Shown here in pieces: positions 1-7,718 of a stretch of 52,265 nucleotides of DNA. Source of the stretch: an uncultured Bacilli bacterium (GTDB lineage Bacteria; Bacillota_I; Bacilli_A; RF39; UBA660); the NCBI GenBank assembly GCA_944363995.1, contig CALVVV010000001.1:1-52265 (forward strand). The letters are read 5' to 3'. A model generated the notes under the pieces. That model was not told the DNA's origin and made no database searches. It saw only the letters and a list, made by a program, of their open reading frames with translations. Every line of letters begins with the position of its first letter. The first letter of the stretch is position 1. Both the position numbers and the translations under genes were made by a program.

Positions 1-5
1 TTTTT

Positions 6-39
6 ATAATAGAGGCCTTTATTCAATAGGCTTCTTTTT
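6..39 (+). terminator. intrinsic terminator of an upstream + strand gene
   Basis: Stem AGAGGCCT/AGGCTTCT (one G-T wobble) followed by a run of five T on the + strand. The gene it serves lies outside the window to the left. Confidence 0.55.
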
Positions 40-71
40 AAAAGTTCCACATAACTAAAAGTTCCACATAA
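39..71. repeat. tandem 16-bp direct repeat
   Basis: TAAAAGTTCCACATAA occurs at 39-54 and again at 56-71, a 17-bp period. It sits between two terminators. No function is visible. Confidence 0.7.
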
Positions 72-73
72 AT

Positions 74-105
74 ATAAAAAATAAGGTCAATTTTTAACCT
101 TATTT
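74..105 (-). terminator. intrinsic terminator of the large surface protein gene
   Basis: Stem AAATAAGGT (79-87)/ACCTTATTT (97-105); on the minus strand the stem is followed by a T run (A tract 76-80). It starts right after the stop codon of the 1286-residue protein gene. Confidence 0.75.
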
Positions 106-106
106 T

Positions 107-3100
107 TTAATATCGACAATCATAAAAACTGGTTGTATCATTAACATTACGGAATTTATCAGCGACACAAGTTCCAGGTTTATTTTTCGCATCAGTTATA
201 TCAATTAAATATGTTAAATATTCACTTATACAACCATTACCTGTTCCTTTTGCACATTTAAAATCAAAATATTTATTTGTTCCTATCTTACCTGTATAAG
301 AAGTATATGAATTTTCATCATTATATTCTCTTATTTCTTTAATTATAGTAGGATTTAAAACAAATGTATACATTGGTTCAAGTTCGTACAATTCATCATA
401 TTCTACACCACGATTATTATGAATATAGGCTTCAACAGTTAAATTATCATCACTACAATTTCCTTCTTCATCACACCAGTTTGCTCCTGTTTTTCTACCA
501 CTAGCATCAATATCTGGAAAAGCATTATATAAATCAATTGGACGATAAATTAAATTAATATCACCAATTCCATCATCTTTATTACCATCATCTTTATTAC
601 CATCATCTTCTGGTAATAAATCAGAATAAACTGTATATTGACATATCCATTTACCATATTCTTCATCTTTACTTTGTGGTATATCGCTACCACTTAAGAT
701 AGTATCAACCATTGTTTTACCAGTTTCAACATGACCTAAATTACTATATTCAATATCAAATTGTCCTTTATCTTCATTAGAGCCATAAACTCCTTCACTA
801 GCTGAATAAGAAACTGGGAAATTTGAAAAACCAACATCAATATAATTTGTAGTAAAATGTTCTACACTGTTATTAGCTAAATCATTAGGATGAATAGATA
901 AATGATTTGATTTTAATATATATCTAAAAACATTAGATTTCAATGTAAATCGAGTAGTAGCATTTCTTGTCATCATAACATATCTATCATCACCACTACA
1001 ATTTTTCATTGTTACGTCGGTAGGAGAACAACTATTACCGCTACAACCTTTTATTTGTTCAACATCTTCAGTTGTGCAAACAGATTGATTAGTAAATGAG
1101 TAACTGGTTGATTTATTTAATTCATCTTTATAATAATAATTAATATCATCACTATAAATGATAGTAGCTTTAGGATCTACCTCATATACATCACTTTCAT
1201 TCCATGTATAGCATTCTTTCATTGTATTAATAATACCTTGAACTTTTGATAAAGCACTTCTATAATAAACACCATTAGCTTTATTACTATCATAAGTAGG
1301 TTTAGTCGTATTGGTTCTACCACCACTACACCATTTTTTACCATTCCATTTTTCATGTTTTTCATCACCATACTTAGAAGTTACAGAAAATTCTACAGGT
1401 TCAGCCGTATATAAGTCATATCTTTCATAGTTTCTTTTTTTACATATTGGTTTGCCATTAGAATCCAATTTTACCATATTAGTTACTGAATCTATCGCAA
1501 GTTCATCACAACAAGTAACCGTAGTTTTATCATTATAATATATATTGTTTTTACAACTACAACTGCTACTAGATGTTGTTACTGTATAATTTTCAATACT
1601 TTCTTTTATTAATATTTCTAATTGATAGTCTACATATGCATCAACAGCATCATCATTAGCATTTTCTAAATCTTTTTTAAATCGGCTCCATTCAACAGAT
1701 TTTGTTTTACAAGTTCTACTTCCTTTAACACTACTATATCCCCAAGTAAATCGAGAACCAGCTTCTACATAAACATTAGGAGCTGCTAAAGAAGCATTTA
1801 AATCTTCAATACAATATACTTCGCAATACTTATTTGTTAATTCATCTTCATAATAAGTTAAGCTTTCTGATTGATCAGCCCATTTATGATCAACAATATC
1901 ATAAGTACCATTATCATTAAAAACACAGTTTTCCCAATATTCATCTTCTACAATACCGTTAGATGAATCACTATAAATTATATCATCACCAGTTGTACAA
2001 GTACCCAAATCATAATTAGGTGTACAGTTATAAGAAGTAGCTTTATCACAACCACAATTTGATATATACCATTGACCTGTTATATTAGTACCTTTTTGAT
2101 TGTTGTAAACAGAAAAATCAAATTTTTCTATCCGATCACAAGATAAATTAGTTAAAGAACTACCATAAAAATTTTTAATTGAATCGCAACTTGCAACGTT
2201 TGCATTTATACAATTTTTAATATAAGAATAATTTGTGCCACTATCATCATTTTCTAAAGTCCATTTAAAACCACTAGCTGGATAAAAACTAAGATTATAA
2301 GCATCTATCATTGTCTGTAATTTTTCACGATAACGAGAATTAAAAGTAGACATAGAAGCTTTTTTTATAGTAGCAATAGTTGGATAAGAAGTTAAACTAT
2401 ATTTAGTTTTCATATCACCATACCATTTTTCAAACTCTTCACACCAATAATTTTCCGTTGTTCCGCAATTTAATGAATTAAGATAATAATCTTCTGTTAT
2501 TGGTGTCCATTCTAATTTGTGTTCATTAGAATAAGTTTGCCAAGTATTATTATACGAAGTAAATGTCCCAGAATCAAATTTACTTCCGATTAATGAACCT
2601 TTAGTAACATATAATTGTGGAGCAACAAACCAATCAAAATCACCAAAAACACCAACCAAATCTATTATAGCTACTTGATTTTGCGTTTTGTAACTATTTA
2701 AAGCACTACTAGCATAATGTTCATATATACCATAACAAGTACATTGATTTACAAACCATTTTACATCGACTTTATCACTACCATCAGTATAATTTATATA
2801 ACCATTAGAATATAATTTATATAATCCTTGAACACCATTTTTGGCATATTCAGTTTCAAATTTTTTTTCTAAATTATTCCATCCAATTTTTTCTTTTACT
2901 GTGTCACAGGCATTTTCTTTTCCTGAATAAACATCACTAACCCATAATACACCCATTCCTACACCGTAATTTCCTGTTGAAACATCATTGCTAAGATAAA
3001 CATCTTTACCACTAGTATCACATATTTTTTTACTATTCTTATAGTCAATTTTTATATTTTTAAAATAATAGCCATCAGGGAAATTTTTGATTAAAATTGT

Positions 3101-3967
3101 TGATCCTTTCTGTTTCATACTATCAATAATATTTCCATCCAAATATGTTTTACAAGGGGAAGAACGTCTAAGAACAGCATTCAAATCACATAAAGCTCCA
3201 GTTGAACTATATCGGCAAGGTGCGACACCACTAGATGTTACAAAGCCACCACCTTTTTGATTATAACGAGCTTCATAAGCAAGTTCATAAGATGTTCCCA
3301 TAAACAATTCACCATTCATTAATACAACTTCGACTGGCTCAACAACAATAAATAAATCATAAAGAGCATTAGTTTCACCTGCTACTAAATAATCTTCTAA
3401 TTTACCAGCATTATATTCTTTTAATAAAGTATTAAGCCAAGCTTCCATATATTTATCATAATCTTCTTGGGATAATGAAGTATTCTCTTTATAGAATCCA
3501 TCAAACATACCAGTATAAGAATTACTAACAACTTTAGTTTCCAAATTAAGGGAAAAATTATAAACACTACCATCACTGGCTTTAGCACTACCTAATAATT
3601 TTTGTAAATTACTTAAAGGCTCAGCAAGACTACCAATCGTTTGTTTATCTTTTTTAAAATTAAGTGTACATTTTTTATTTGCATAAGCTGGACGACTACA
3701 AATATTAGTAGCTCTTAACTGCACATTAGAATTATTTTTATATTGGTCATCCTGGATATATGTCCTGCTAGCAACATCTGTTCCATCACTTTTGACAATT
3801 GAAACCCTAATACCATCAAAATAAGGAGATGGATGTTTTGTTGCACCTCCTCCGACACCATTATTATCTATAGATCCACCTTGAACGTCACCACTTGTAC
3901 TAATCGCATAAACAGTAACTGTTAAAGATACAAATATAAGTAGTACAGTAAAAATTATTTTTTTCAT
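107..3967 (-). CDS. large secreted Cys-rich surface protein (unknown family)
   Basis: 1286 residues from the ATG at 3967, which follows AAGGTGG at good spacing; a GTG three codons earlier would have no site. The N-terminus is a clear signal peptide (KK, then about 16 hydrophobic residues to TVYA), so the product is exported. I recognise no named domain. The body is rich in Asn, Ser, Thr, Tyr and in Cys pairs (for example CTCYG, CGCDK, CEEG/CSDD, and several Cys near the C-terminus), suggesting disulfide-bonded extracellular modules. There is a short acidic DDGNK tandem near residue 1125. It has no C-terminal membrane segment and no LPXTG motif, so it is released or held non-covalently. It is transcribed alone from a strong promoter and ends in a terminator. 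An adhesin-like or matrix role is only a guess; the secreted nature is well supported. Confidence 0.8.
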   Translation of the reverse strand: MKKIIFTVLLIFVSLTVTVYAISTSGDVQGGSIDNNGVGGGATKHPSPYFDGIRVSIVKSDGTDVASRTYIQDDQYKNNSNVQLRATNICSRPAYANKKCTLNFKKDKQTIGSLAEPLSNLQKLLGSAKASDGSVYNFSLNLETKVVSNSYTGMFDGFYKENTSLSQEDYDKYMEAWLNTLLKEYNAGKLEDYLVAGETNALYDLFIVVEPVEVVLMNGELFMGTSYELAYEARYNQKGGGFVTSSGVAPCRYSSTGALCDLNAVLRRSSPCKTYLDGNIIDSMKQKGSTILIKNFPDGYYFKNIKIDYKNSKKICDTSGKDVYLSNDVSTGNYGVGMGVLWVSDVYSGKENACDTVKEKIGWNNLEKKFETEYAKNGVQGLYKLYSNGYINYTDGSDKVDVKWFVNQCTCYGIYEHYASSALNSYKTQNQVAIIDLVGVFGDFDWFVAPQLYVTKGSLIGSKFDSGTFTSYNNTWQTYSNEHKLEWTPITEDYYLNSLNCGTTENYWCEEFEKWYGDMKTKYSLTSYPTIATIKKASMSTFNSRYREKLQTMIDAYNLSFYPASGFKWTLENDDSGTNYSYIKNCINANVASCDSIKNFYGSSLTNLSCDRIEKFDFSVYNNQKGTNITGQWYISNCGCDKATSYNCTPNYDLGTCTTGDDIIYSDSSNGIVEDEYWENCVFNDNGTYDIVDHKWADQSESLTYYEDELTNKYCEVYCIEDLNASLAAPNVYVEAGSRFTWGYSSVKGSRTCKTKSVEWSRFKKDLENANDDAVDAYVDYQLEILIKESIENYTVTTSSSSCSCKNNIYYNDKTTVTCCDELAIDSVTNMVKLDSNGKPICKKRNYERYDLYTAEPVEFSVTSKYGDEKHEKWNGKKWCSGGRTNTTKPTYDSNKANGVYYRSALSKVQGIINTMKECYTWNESDVYEVDPKATIIYSDDINYYYKDELNKSTSYSFTNQSVCTTEDVEQIKGCSGNSCSPTDVTMKNCSGDDRYVMMTRNATTRFTLKSNVFRYILKSNHLSIHPNDLANNSVEHFTTNYIDVGFSNFPVSYSASEGVYGSNEDKGQFDIEYSNLGHVETGKTMVDTILSGSDIPQSKDEEYGKWICQYTVYSDLLPEDDGNKDDGNKDDGIGDINLIYRPIDLYNAFPDIDASGRKTGANWCDEEGNCSDDNLTVEAYIHNNRGVEYDELYELEPMYTFVLNPTIIKEIREYNDENSYTSYTGKIGTNKYFDFKCAKGTGNGCISEYLTYLIDITDAKNKPGTCVADKFRNVNDTTSFYDCRY
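570..609 (-). repeat. 15-bp in-frame tandem repeat (DDGNK)
   Basis: The unit CCATCATCTTTATTA is present at 570-584 and 585-599 and partially at 600-609. It encodes DDGNK-DDGNK-DDG inside the large secreted protein; changes in copy number would keep the frame. Confidence 0.8.
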
Positions 3968-3998
3968 TATAACCACCTTACTTTATAACCTATTAATA

Positions 3999-4027
3999 AT
4001 TATAGCTTATTTTCTAATATTTGTAAA
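3999..4027 (-). promoter_or_regulatory. sigma-A promoter of the large surface protein
   Basis: Minus strand TTTACA (4027-4022), 17-bp spacer, TATAAT (4004-3999), about 30 bp upstream of the start codon. Confidence 0.7.
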
Positions 4028-4030
4028 TAG

Positions 4031-4064
4031 AAAAAATCGTTAATTTAACTCATAAAATTAACGA
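4031..4064 (-). terminator. terminator of the trmH-rimM-trmD operon
   Basis: Perfect stem TCGTTAATTT (4037-4046)/AAATTAACGA (4055-4064) with a T run on the minus strand (A tract 4031-4036). The stem overlaps the stop codon of the last gene. Confidence 0.75.
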
Positions 4065-4498
4065 CTTTTTCGATTATTTTCTAGTTCGTTTTGTTTAATA
4101 TCTTTATCATAATTCAAATTATTTTTTAATTCTCTTTCAATAACATTTATTTTCTTATTTAATAAATTCATATATTTTTCATCTAAATAAATTGAATAAC
4201 GATCATGAATTATTATTTTATATCTTTCTAAATCGCCCAAAGCAATTCTAGTATCATCATCATCATCACTATCTAAATTTTCAATTATTATCTTTAAATA
4301 AAAATCCAATTTATTTTTTATTTTTCTTTTAATTATTTTTTCAATCAATGATGGCTTAATAATAACCATTTCATTAATTTTAATTCCTTCGTAAGGATAA
4401 GTATTTTTAGGTGTAAATTTATAACCACTTAATTTATCACAATTTATATAAACAATTTCGCCATTATATTTTTCTTTTGTTACAAAATATTGTTTCAT
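4058..4498 (-). CDS. hypothetical protein downstream of trmD
   Basis: 146 residues, unrecognised. It begins with MKQYFVTKEKYNGEIVYIN, carries a five-Asp run near residue 80 and a charged, probably helical C-terminal half rich in Lys, Asn and Glu; no signal peptide or membrane segment. Its ATG is one base from the trmD stop, so it is probably translated by coupling in the trmH-rimM-trmD operon, in the place usually held by rplS. The first 50 residues (short strands with Gly/Tyr/Pro) look like a small beta domain. A role linked to RNA or translation is suggested only by the position. The terminator begins inside its stop codon, so it is the last gene of the operon. Confidence 0.65.
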   Translation of the reverse strand: MKQYFVTKEKYNGEIVYINCDKLSGYKFTPKNTYPYEGIKINEMVIIKPSLIEKIIKRKIKNKLDFYLKIIIENLDSDDDDDTRIALGDLERYKIIIHDRYSIYLDEKYMNLLNKKINVIERELKNNLNYDKDIKQNELENNRKSR

Positions 4499-4499
4499 T

Positions 4500-5168
4500 T
4501 TAATCTTCCCCCAACAAATCCGGTCTACGTTCTTTCGTTCTTTTTAAACTTTGTTCATAGCGCCATTTATTAATGTTTTCATGGTGACCAGATAATAATA
4601 TATCTGGTACTTTCATTCCTTTATAATCAACTGGTTTAGTATAAACAGGATAATCTAATAAATTATTATTAAATGAATCATTAAGATGTGATTCTTTATT
4701 AATTACACCATCAATCAATCTAATAATACTATCAGTAACAACTTGACAAGCTAATTCGCCACCAGTTAGGATATAATCACCAATCGAAAGCTCTAAATCA
4801 GCTAATGTTCTAATTCGTTCATCAAACCCTTCATAATGCCCACAAATGATAATCAAATGTTGTTTTAAACTTAGTTCATAAGCTTTTTTTTGATTGTATT
4901 TAATTCCTTGAGGTGTCATTAAAATCACATATGAATCTTCTTTTTTTAAATCATTTACAGCATCAAAGATTGGTTGCGGCATTAAGACCATACCTTCTCC
5001 ACCACCAAATGGATAATCATCAACTCTTTTATGAATATCTTTTGAATAATCTCTTATATTATGAATATTGACAGTTACTTTTTTATTATTAATAGCTCTT
5101 TTAATAATTGATTCAGTTAAAAAATTATTAAACATATTGGGAAATAAAGTTAAAATATCAATTTTCAT
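4500..5168 (-). CDS. trmD: tRNA (guanine37-N1)-methyltransferase TrmD
   Basis: 222 residues. TrmD methylates G37 next to the anticodon of tRNAs reading CUN, CCN and CGG, using S-adenosylmethionine, and so prevents +1 frameshifting. Visible signatures are the N-terminal MKIDILTLFPNMF, YPFGGGEGM (residues 52-60), CGHYEGFDERI and the knotted SAM-binding region IGDYILTGGELA. The C-terminus is somewhat shorter than in E. coli (about 255), ending RRPDLLGED. The gene starts inside the end of rimM (11-bp overlap), as in many Bacillota, and is followed one base later by the unknown 146-residue gene. Essential housekeeping gene; assignment is secure. Confidence 0.97.
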   Translation of the reverse strand: MKIDILTLFPNMFNNFLTESIIKRAINNKKVTVNIHNIRDYSKDIHKRVDDYPFGGGEGMVLMPQPIFDAVNDLKKEDSYVILMTPQGIKYNQKKAYELSLKQHLIIICGHYEGFDERIRTLADLELSIGDYILTGGELACQVVTDSIIRLIDGVINKESHLNDSFNNNLLDYPVYTKPVDYKGMKVPDILLSGHHENINKWRYEQSLKRTKERRPDLLGED

Positions 5169-5643
5169 CTAATAAGCCTTCAATTGTATTAATAATTAAT
5201 ATTTTTTTATCTAAATCAATATTTTTTATAAATTCATCAACGAATGGAATTAAATAATTTTTATTTTTATTTTTAACAACTAGAATTTCTTGTTTATTTT
5301 TAATTATACTATTAACTTTACCGATTAATTTATCATCATCATAAACTTTTAAGCCAATTATATCTTCATCGACATAACCATCGATATCTAAATCTTCTCT
5401 TTTAATAAATACTTCATCACCTTTAAATATAATTGCATCGTTTATATCATTTATATCATTAAATTTAACCATATCATAATTTTTATGTTTGCGGTAACTA
5501 TTTATATAAACTTTTTGTTTTCTTTTACCTAAATATAATTTATTACCTTTATAAAAGACCTTATCTTTATATTTAAAATCAGACACAATTCTTAATTCAC
5601 CTTTAATACCATGTGTATTTACTATTTCTCCTACATAAACCAT
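5158..5643 (-). CDS. rimM: 16S rRNA processing protein RimM
   Basis: 161 residues. RimM binds ribosomal protein S19 and helps mature the 3' domain of the 30S subunit. The N-terminal barrel motif GEIVNTHGIKGELRI (residues 5-19) is typical, and the C-terminal half is a PRC-barrel domain (IIGLKVYDDDKLIGKV; LIPFVDEFIKNID). The ATG follows AGGGA. The 3' end overlaps trmD by 11 bp and the upstream SpoU methylase ends 8 bp before it, so all four genes form one operon. Length is at the low end for the family. Confidence 0.95.
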   Translation of the reverse strand: MVYVGEIVNTHGIKGELRIVSDFKYKDKVFYKGNKLYLGKRKQKVYINSYRKHKNYDMVKFNDINDINDAIIFKGDEVFIKREDLDIDGYVDEDIIGLKVYDDDKLIGKVNSIIKNKQEILVVKNKNKNYLIPFVDEFIKNIDLDKKILIINTIEGLLDEN

Positions 5644-5651
5644 AAAAATCC

Positions 5652-6377
5652 CTACTTATCTAACTCATACAGAATAATACTTGTCGCTACTCCAACATTT
5701 AAACTTTCACATTTATCATTCATATCAATATATATAAATTCATCGCATAATTCACTACTTAATTCACTGATACCATTTCCTTCATTGCCCATTATTATAA
5801 CAAATTTAGAAACTTTTTCAATAGTTTTTAAACTTTTCCCATGAGTTACTTTTGTTCCATATATTTTATACCCATTATCCTTTAAATTTGGACAAAATTC
5901 ATTTATATCAGCTATAACTATATTTAAATGAAATACTAATCCTTGACTAGCTCTAATTACTTTTGAATTATATAAATCAACACAGTCTCTGCTTAAAACT
6001 AATGTATCAATATTAAAAGCAACACAACTTCTAATAATTGTTCCTAAATTACCTGGGTCTTGAATACAATCTAAATAAACAATTTTATTACCTTTAATAA
6101 TACCTTCTTTTTTATTGCAAACACCAATTACATTGGTTGGAGTTTCCAATTCACTTAAATAATTTTTAACGTTATTAGTCATATAGTAAGTCATAACATC
6201 TAAAGGTAATAATTCATTTTCTTCTAATAATAATTCCTTTAAATAACCTGTTTTATAAGCTTCTAAAACTAAATGTTTACCTTCAACTAAAAATAATCCT
6301 TTTTTATCACGATATTTTTTATTATGTAATTTTTTTAAATCTTTTATTTTATTGTTATCAATAGAACTATATAACAT
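5652..6377 (-). CDS. TrmH/SpoU-family RNA 2'-O-methyltransferase
   Basis: 241 residues from the ATG at 6377, which has AAGGTGG 6 bp upstream; an upstream in-frame extension lacks a site. The N-terminal substrate-binding domain (KKYRDKKGLFLVEGKHLVLEA) is followed by the SpoU knot with its three motifs: LDCIQDPGNLGTIIRS, IIMGNEGNGIS and LNVGVATSIILYEL. The family methylates ribose 2'-OH groups in rRNA or tRNA. The architecture is like B. subtilis YsgA or RlmB-type enzymes, but the exact target nucleotide cannot be read from the sequence. First gene of the operon with rimM and trmD. Confidence 0.9.
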   Translation of the reverse strand: MLYSSIDNNKIKDLKKLHNKKYRDKKGLFLVEGKHLVLEAYKTGYLKELLLEENELLPLDVMTYYMTNNVKNYLSELETPTNVIGVCNKKEGIIKGNKIVYLDCIQDPGNLGTIIRSCVAFNIDTLVLSRDCVDLYNSKVIRASQGLVFHLNIVIADINEFCPNLKDNGYKIYGTKVTHGKSLKTIEKVSKFVIIMGNEGNGISELSSELCDEFIYIDMNDKCESLNVGVATSIILYELDK

Positions 6378-6393
6378 AATAACCACCTTAATA

Positions 6394-6422
6394 ATAATAT
6401 CAAAAATAAGCAAAAAAGTAAA
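6394..6422 (-). promoter_or_regulatory. promoter of the trmH-rimM-trmD operon
   Basis: Minus strand TTTACT (6422-6417), 17-bp spacer, TATTAT (6399-6394), just upstream of the ribosome site of the SpoU methylase. It overlaps the terminator stem of the preceding gene. Confidence 0.45.
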
Positions 6423-6439
6423 TTATTTTTGCTTATTTT
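6402..6439 (-). terminator. terminator of the Hpt-receiver gene
   Basis: Perfect long stem AAAATAAGCAAAAA/TTTTTGCTTATTTT immediately 3' of the Hpt-receiver stop codon; AT-rich, bidirectional in appearance. Confidence 0.65.
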
Positions 6440-6453
6440 AAAATATAAAATAT

Positions 6454-7209
6454 TTATCTATTTATTATCTTTTCAACAACTTTTCTAATATCTCTTTCAT
6501 TAAATGGTTTTCTTAATATATCAACTATTTTATAATTAAAAGATTTTTTTACAATATCATCGTTACCAACACCTGTTATTATCGCAACAGGTATTTTTTC
6601 TAGTAAATTATTTTTTTTCATATATTCTAATACAACAAAACCATTTACATTCGGCATATTTAAATCTAATAACATACCTACTAATTTATCATTATTTAAT
6701 TGTTTTACCGCTTCCATACCATCTTTAGCTACTACAACATTAAATTCATTGTTAAATATTTTTTTTATAAAACTACTGATTACTTCTGAATCATCTACTA
6801 CTAATATTGTTTTATCTTTAACAGCAGTTACTACTTCTTTTTTTACTGTTTCTTTACCAAAATATTCTCTTACAATATTAAGTATTCTATTTGTTTCACT
6901 CATCAATTCATCAAAATGATTATAAACATAGTAAATATGATTAGCTTTACTTTCTAATTCGTGGTTATAAGATAATTCAGCTAATTTGTCAAAGCCAAAA
7001 TATTTTGCATCACTTTTTAAAGAATGAACTAGTATAGCATAATTAGCCATATCAGCAATTTCTTTATATTTTTTTATATTACTTATTTTTTCATCTATTT
7101 CATTTAAAAATGTTTCTAATGTTCCGTTATAAGTATCCATATCACCAAATAATTCTAAACTTTTTTCTACATTAACACCATTATTTTTCAATATATTAAC
7201 ATCCTTCAT
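6454..7209 (-). CDS. Hpt-receiver phosphorelay protein
   Basis: 251 residues in two domains. Residues about 10-115 are all-helical with a histidine-phosphotransfer signature HSLKSDAKYFG (His62 is the likely phosphoacceptor). Residues 132-250 are a CheY-like receiver: acidic pair Asp139/Asp140 in LVVDDSE, phospho-acceptor Asp182 in LLLDLNMPNVNG, Thr212 and Lys234 in RKPF. There is no output domain and no kinase domain, so it would shuttle phosphate between a kinase and another regulator or act as a phosphate sink. It is a single gene with its own terminator; the ribosome site AGGTGATA precedes the ATG. No partner is adjacent; the nearest kinase pair is at 17-19 kb. Confidence 0.85.
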   Translation of the reverse strand: MKDVNILKNNGVNVEKSLELFGDMDTYNGTLETFLNEIDEKISNIKKYKEIADMANYAILVHSLKSDAKYFGFDKLAELSYNHELESKANHIYYVYNHFDELMSETNRILNIVREYFGKETVKKEVVTAVKDKTILVVDDSEVISSFIKKIFNNEFNVVVAKDGMEAVKQLNNDKLVGMLLDLNMPNVNGFVVLEYMKKNNLLEKIPVAIITGVGNDDIVKKSFNYKIVDILRKPFNERDIRKVVEKIINR

Positions 7210-7280
7210 ATTATCACCTATAATTAGTATATCATATTTTTTATATTTATTTTATTATTATTTATTTTATTTACACATAT

Positions 7281-7667
7281 TTATATTTCATAATTCCATA
7301 TTCCTAATTTACCTTTTACTTTAATCGGATTAATTATTTTTATATCATCTAATATCCAAGCATATCTACCAACTTCATATCTTCCACAAATAAGTTCTTG
7401 ATGACTAACATTTTTAATAAATTCATCATTCATATAAGCGCAATCTTTTAAATAAGCTTTACAAATTATATAGCCATAATGCATATCTAAATTTTCAAAT
7501 AATTTAACTAATTCTTTTCTTTCAAATATATCTTTTTTTATTTTAGATATCGATGCTTGAATATATATTTCACCACGATAGTTTGTTTTCCAACTTCTAG
7601 TTTCAATATGTTTTATTTCATTCATAATAAGTGTTGCAAAAGGTTCTTTAATCGTTAATACTTTCAA
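7281..7667 (-). CDS. ASCH-domain protein
   Basis: 128 residues, probably starting at TTG (7667) behind GGTGATA. The start MKVLTIKEPFATLIMN followed by IETRSWKTNYRGEIYIQAS is the ASCH-fold signature (the KxPFA...ExRxW...RG pattern), and the end KGKLGIWNYEI is the usual final strand. ASCH domains resemble the RNA-binding PUA fold; some members bind or modify RNA or hydrolyse acetylated cytidine. Nothing shows the substrate here. It sits alone between the exporter operon and the Hpt-receiver gene, with a TATAAT box about 20 bp upstream. Confidence 0.8.
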   Translation of the reverse strand: MKVLTIKEPFATLIMNEIKHIETRSWKTNYRGEIYIQASISKIKKDIFERKELVKLFENLDMHYGYIICKAYLKDCAYMNDEFIKNVSHQELICGRYEVGRYAWILDDIKIINPIKVKGKLGIWNYEI

Positions 7668-7693
7668 AATATATCACCATCTAAATTATATCA

Positions 7694-7718
7694 CAAAAAA
7701 GAAGATATTTAATCTTCT
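7694..7718 (-). terminator. terminator of the ABC exporter operon
   Basis: Stem AGAAGAT (7700-7706)/ATCTTCT (7712-7718), loop of 5, followed on the minus strand by six T. It overlaps the permease stop codon. Confidence 0.8.
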
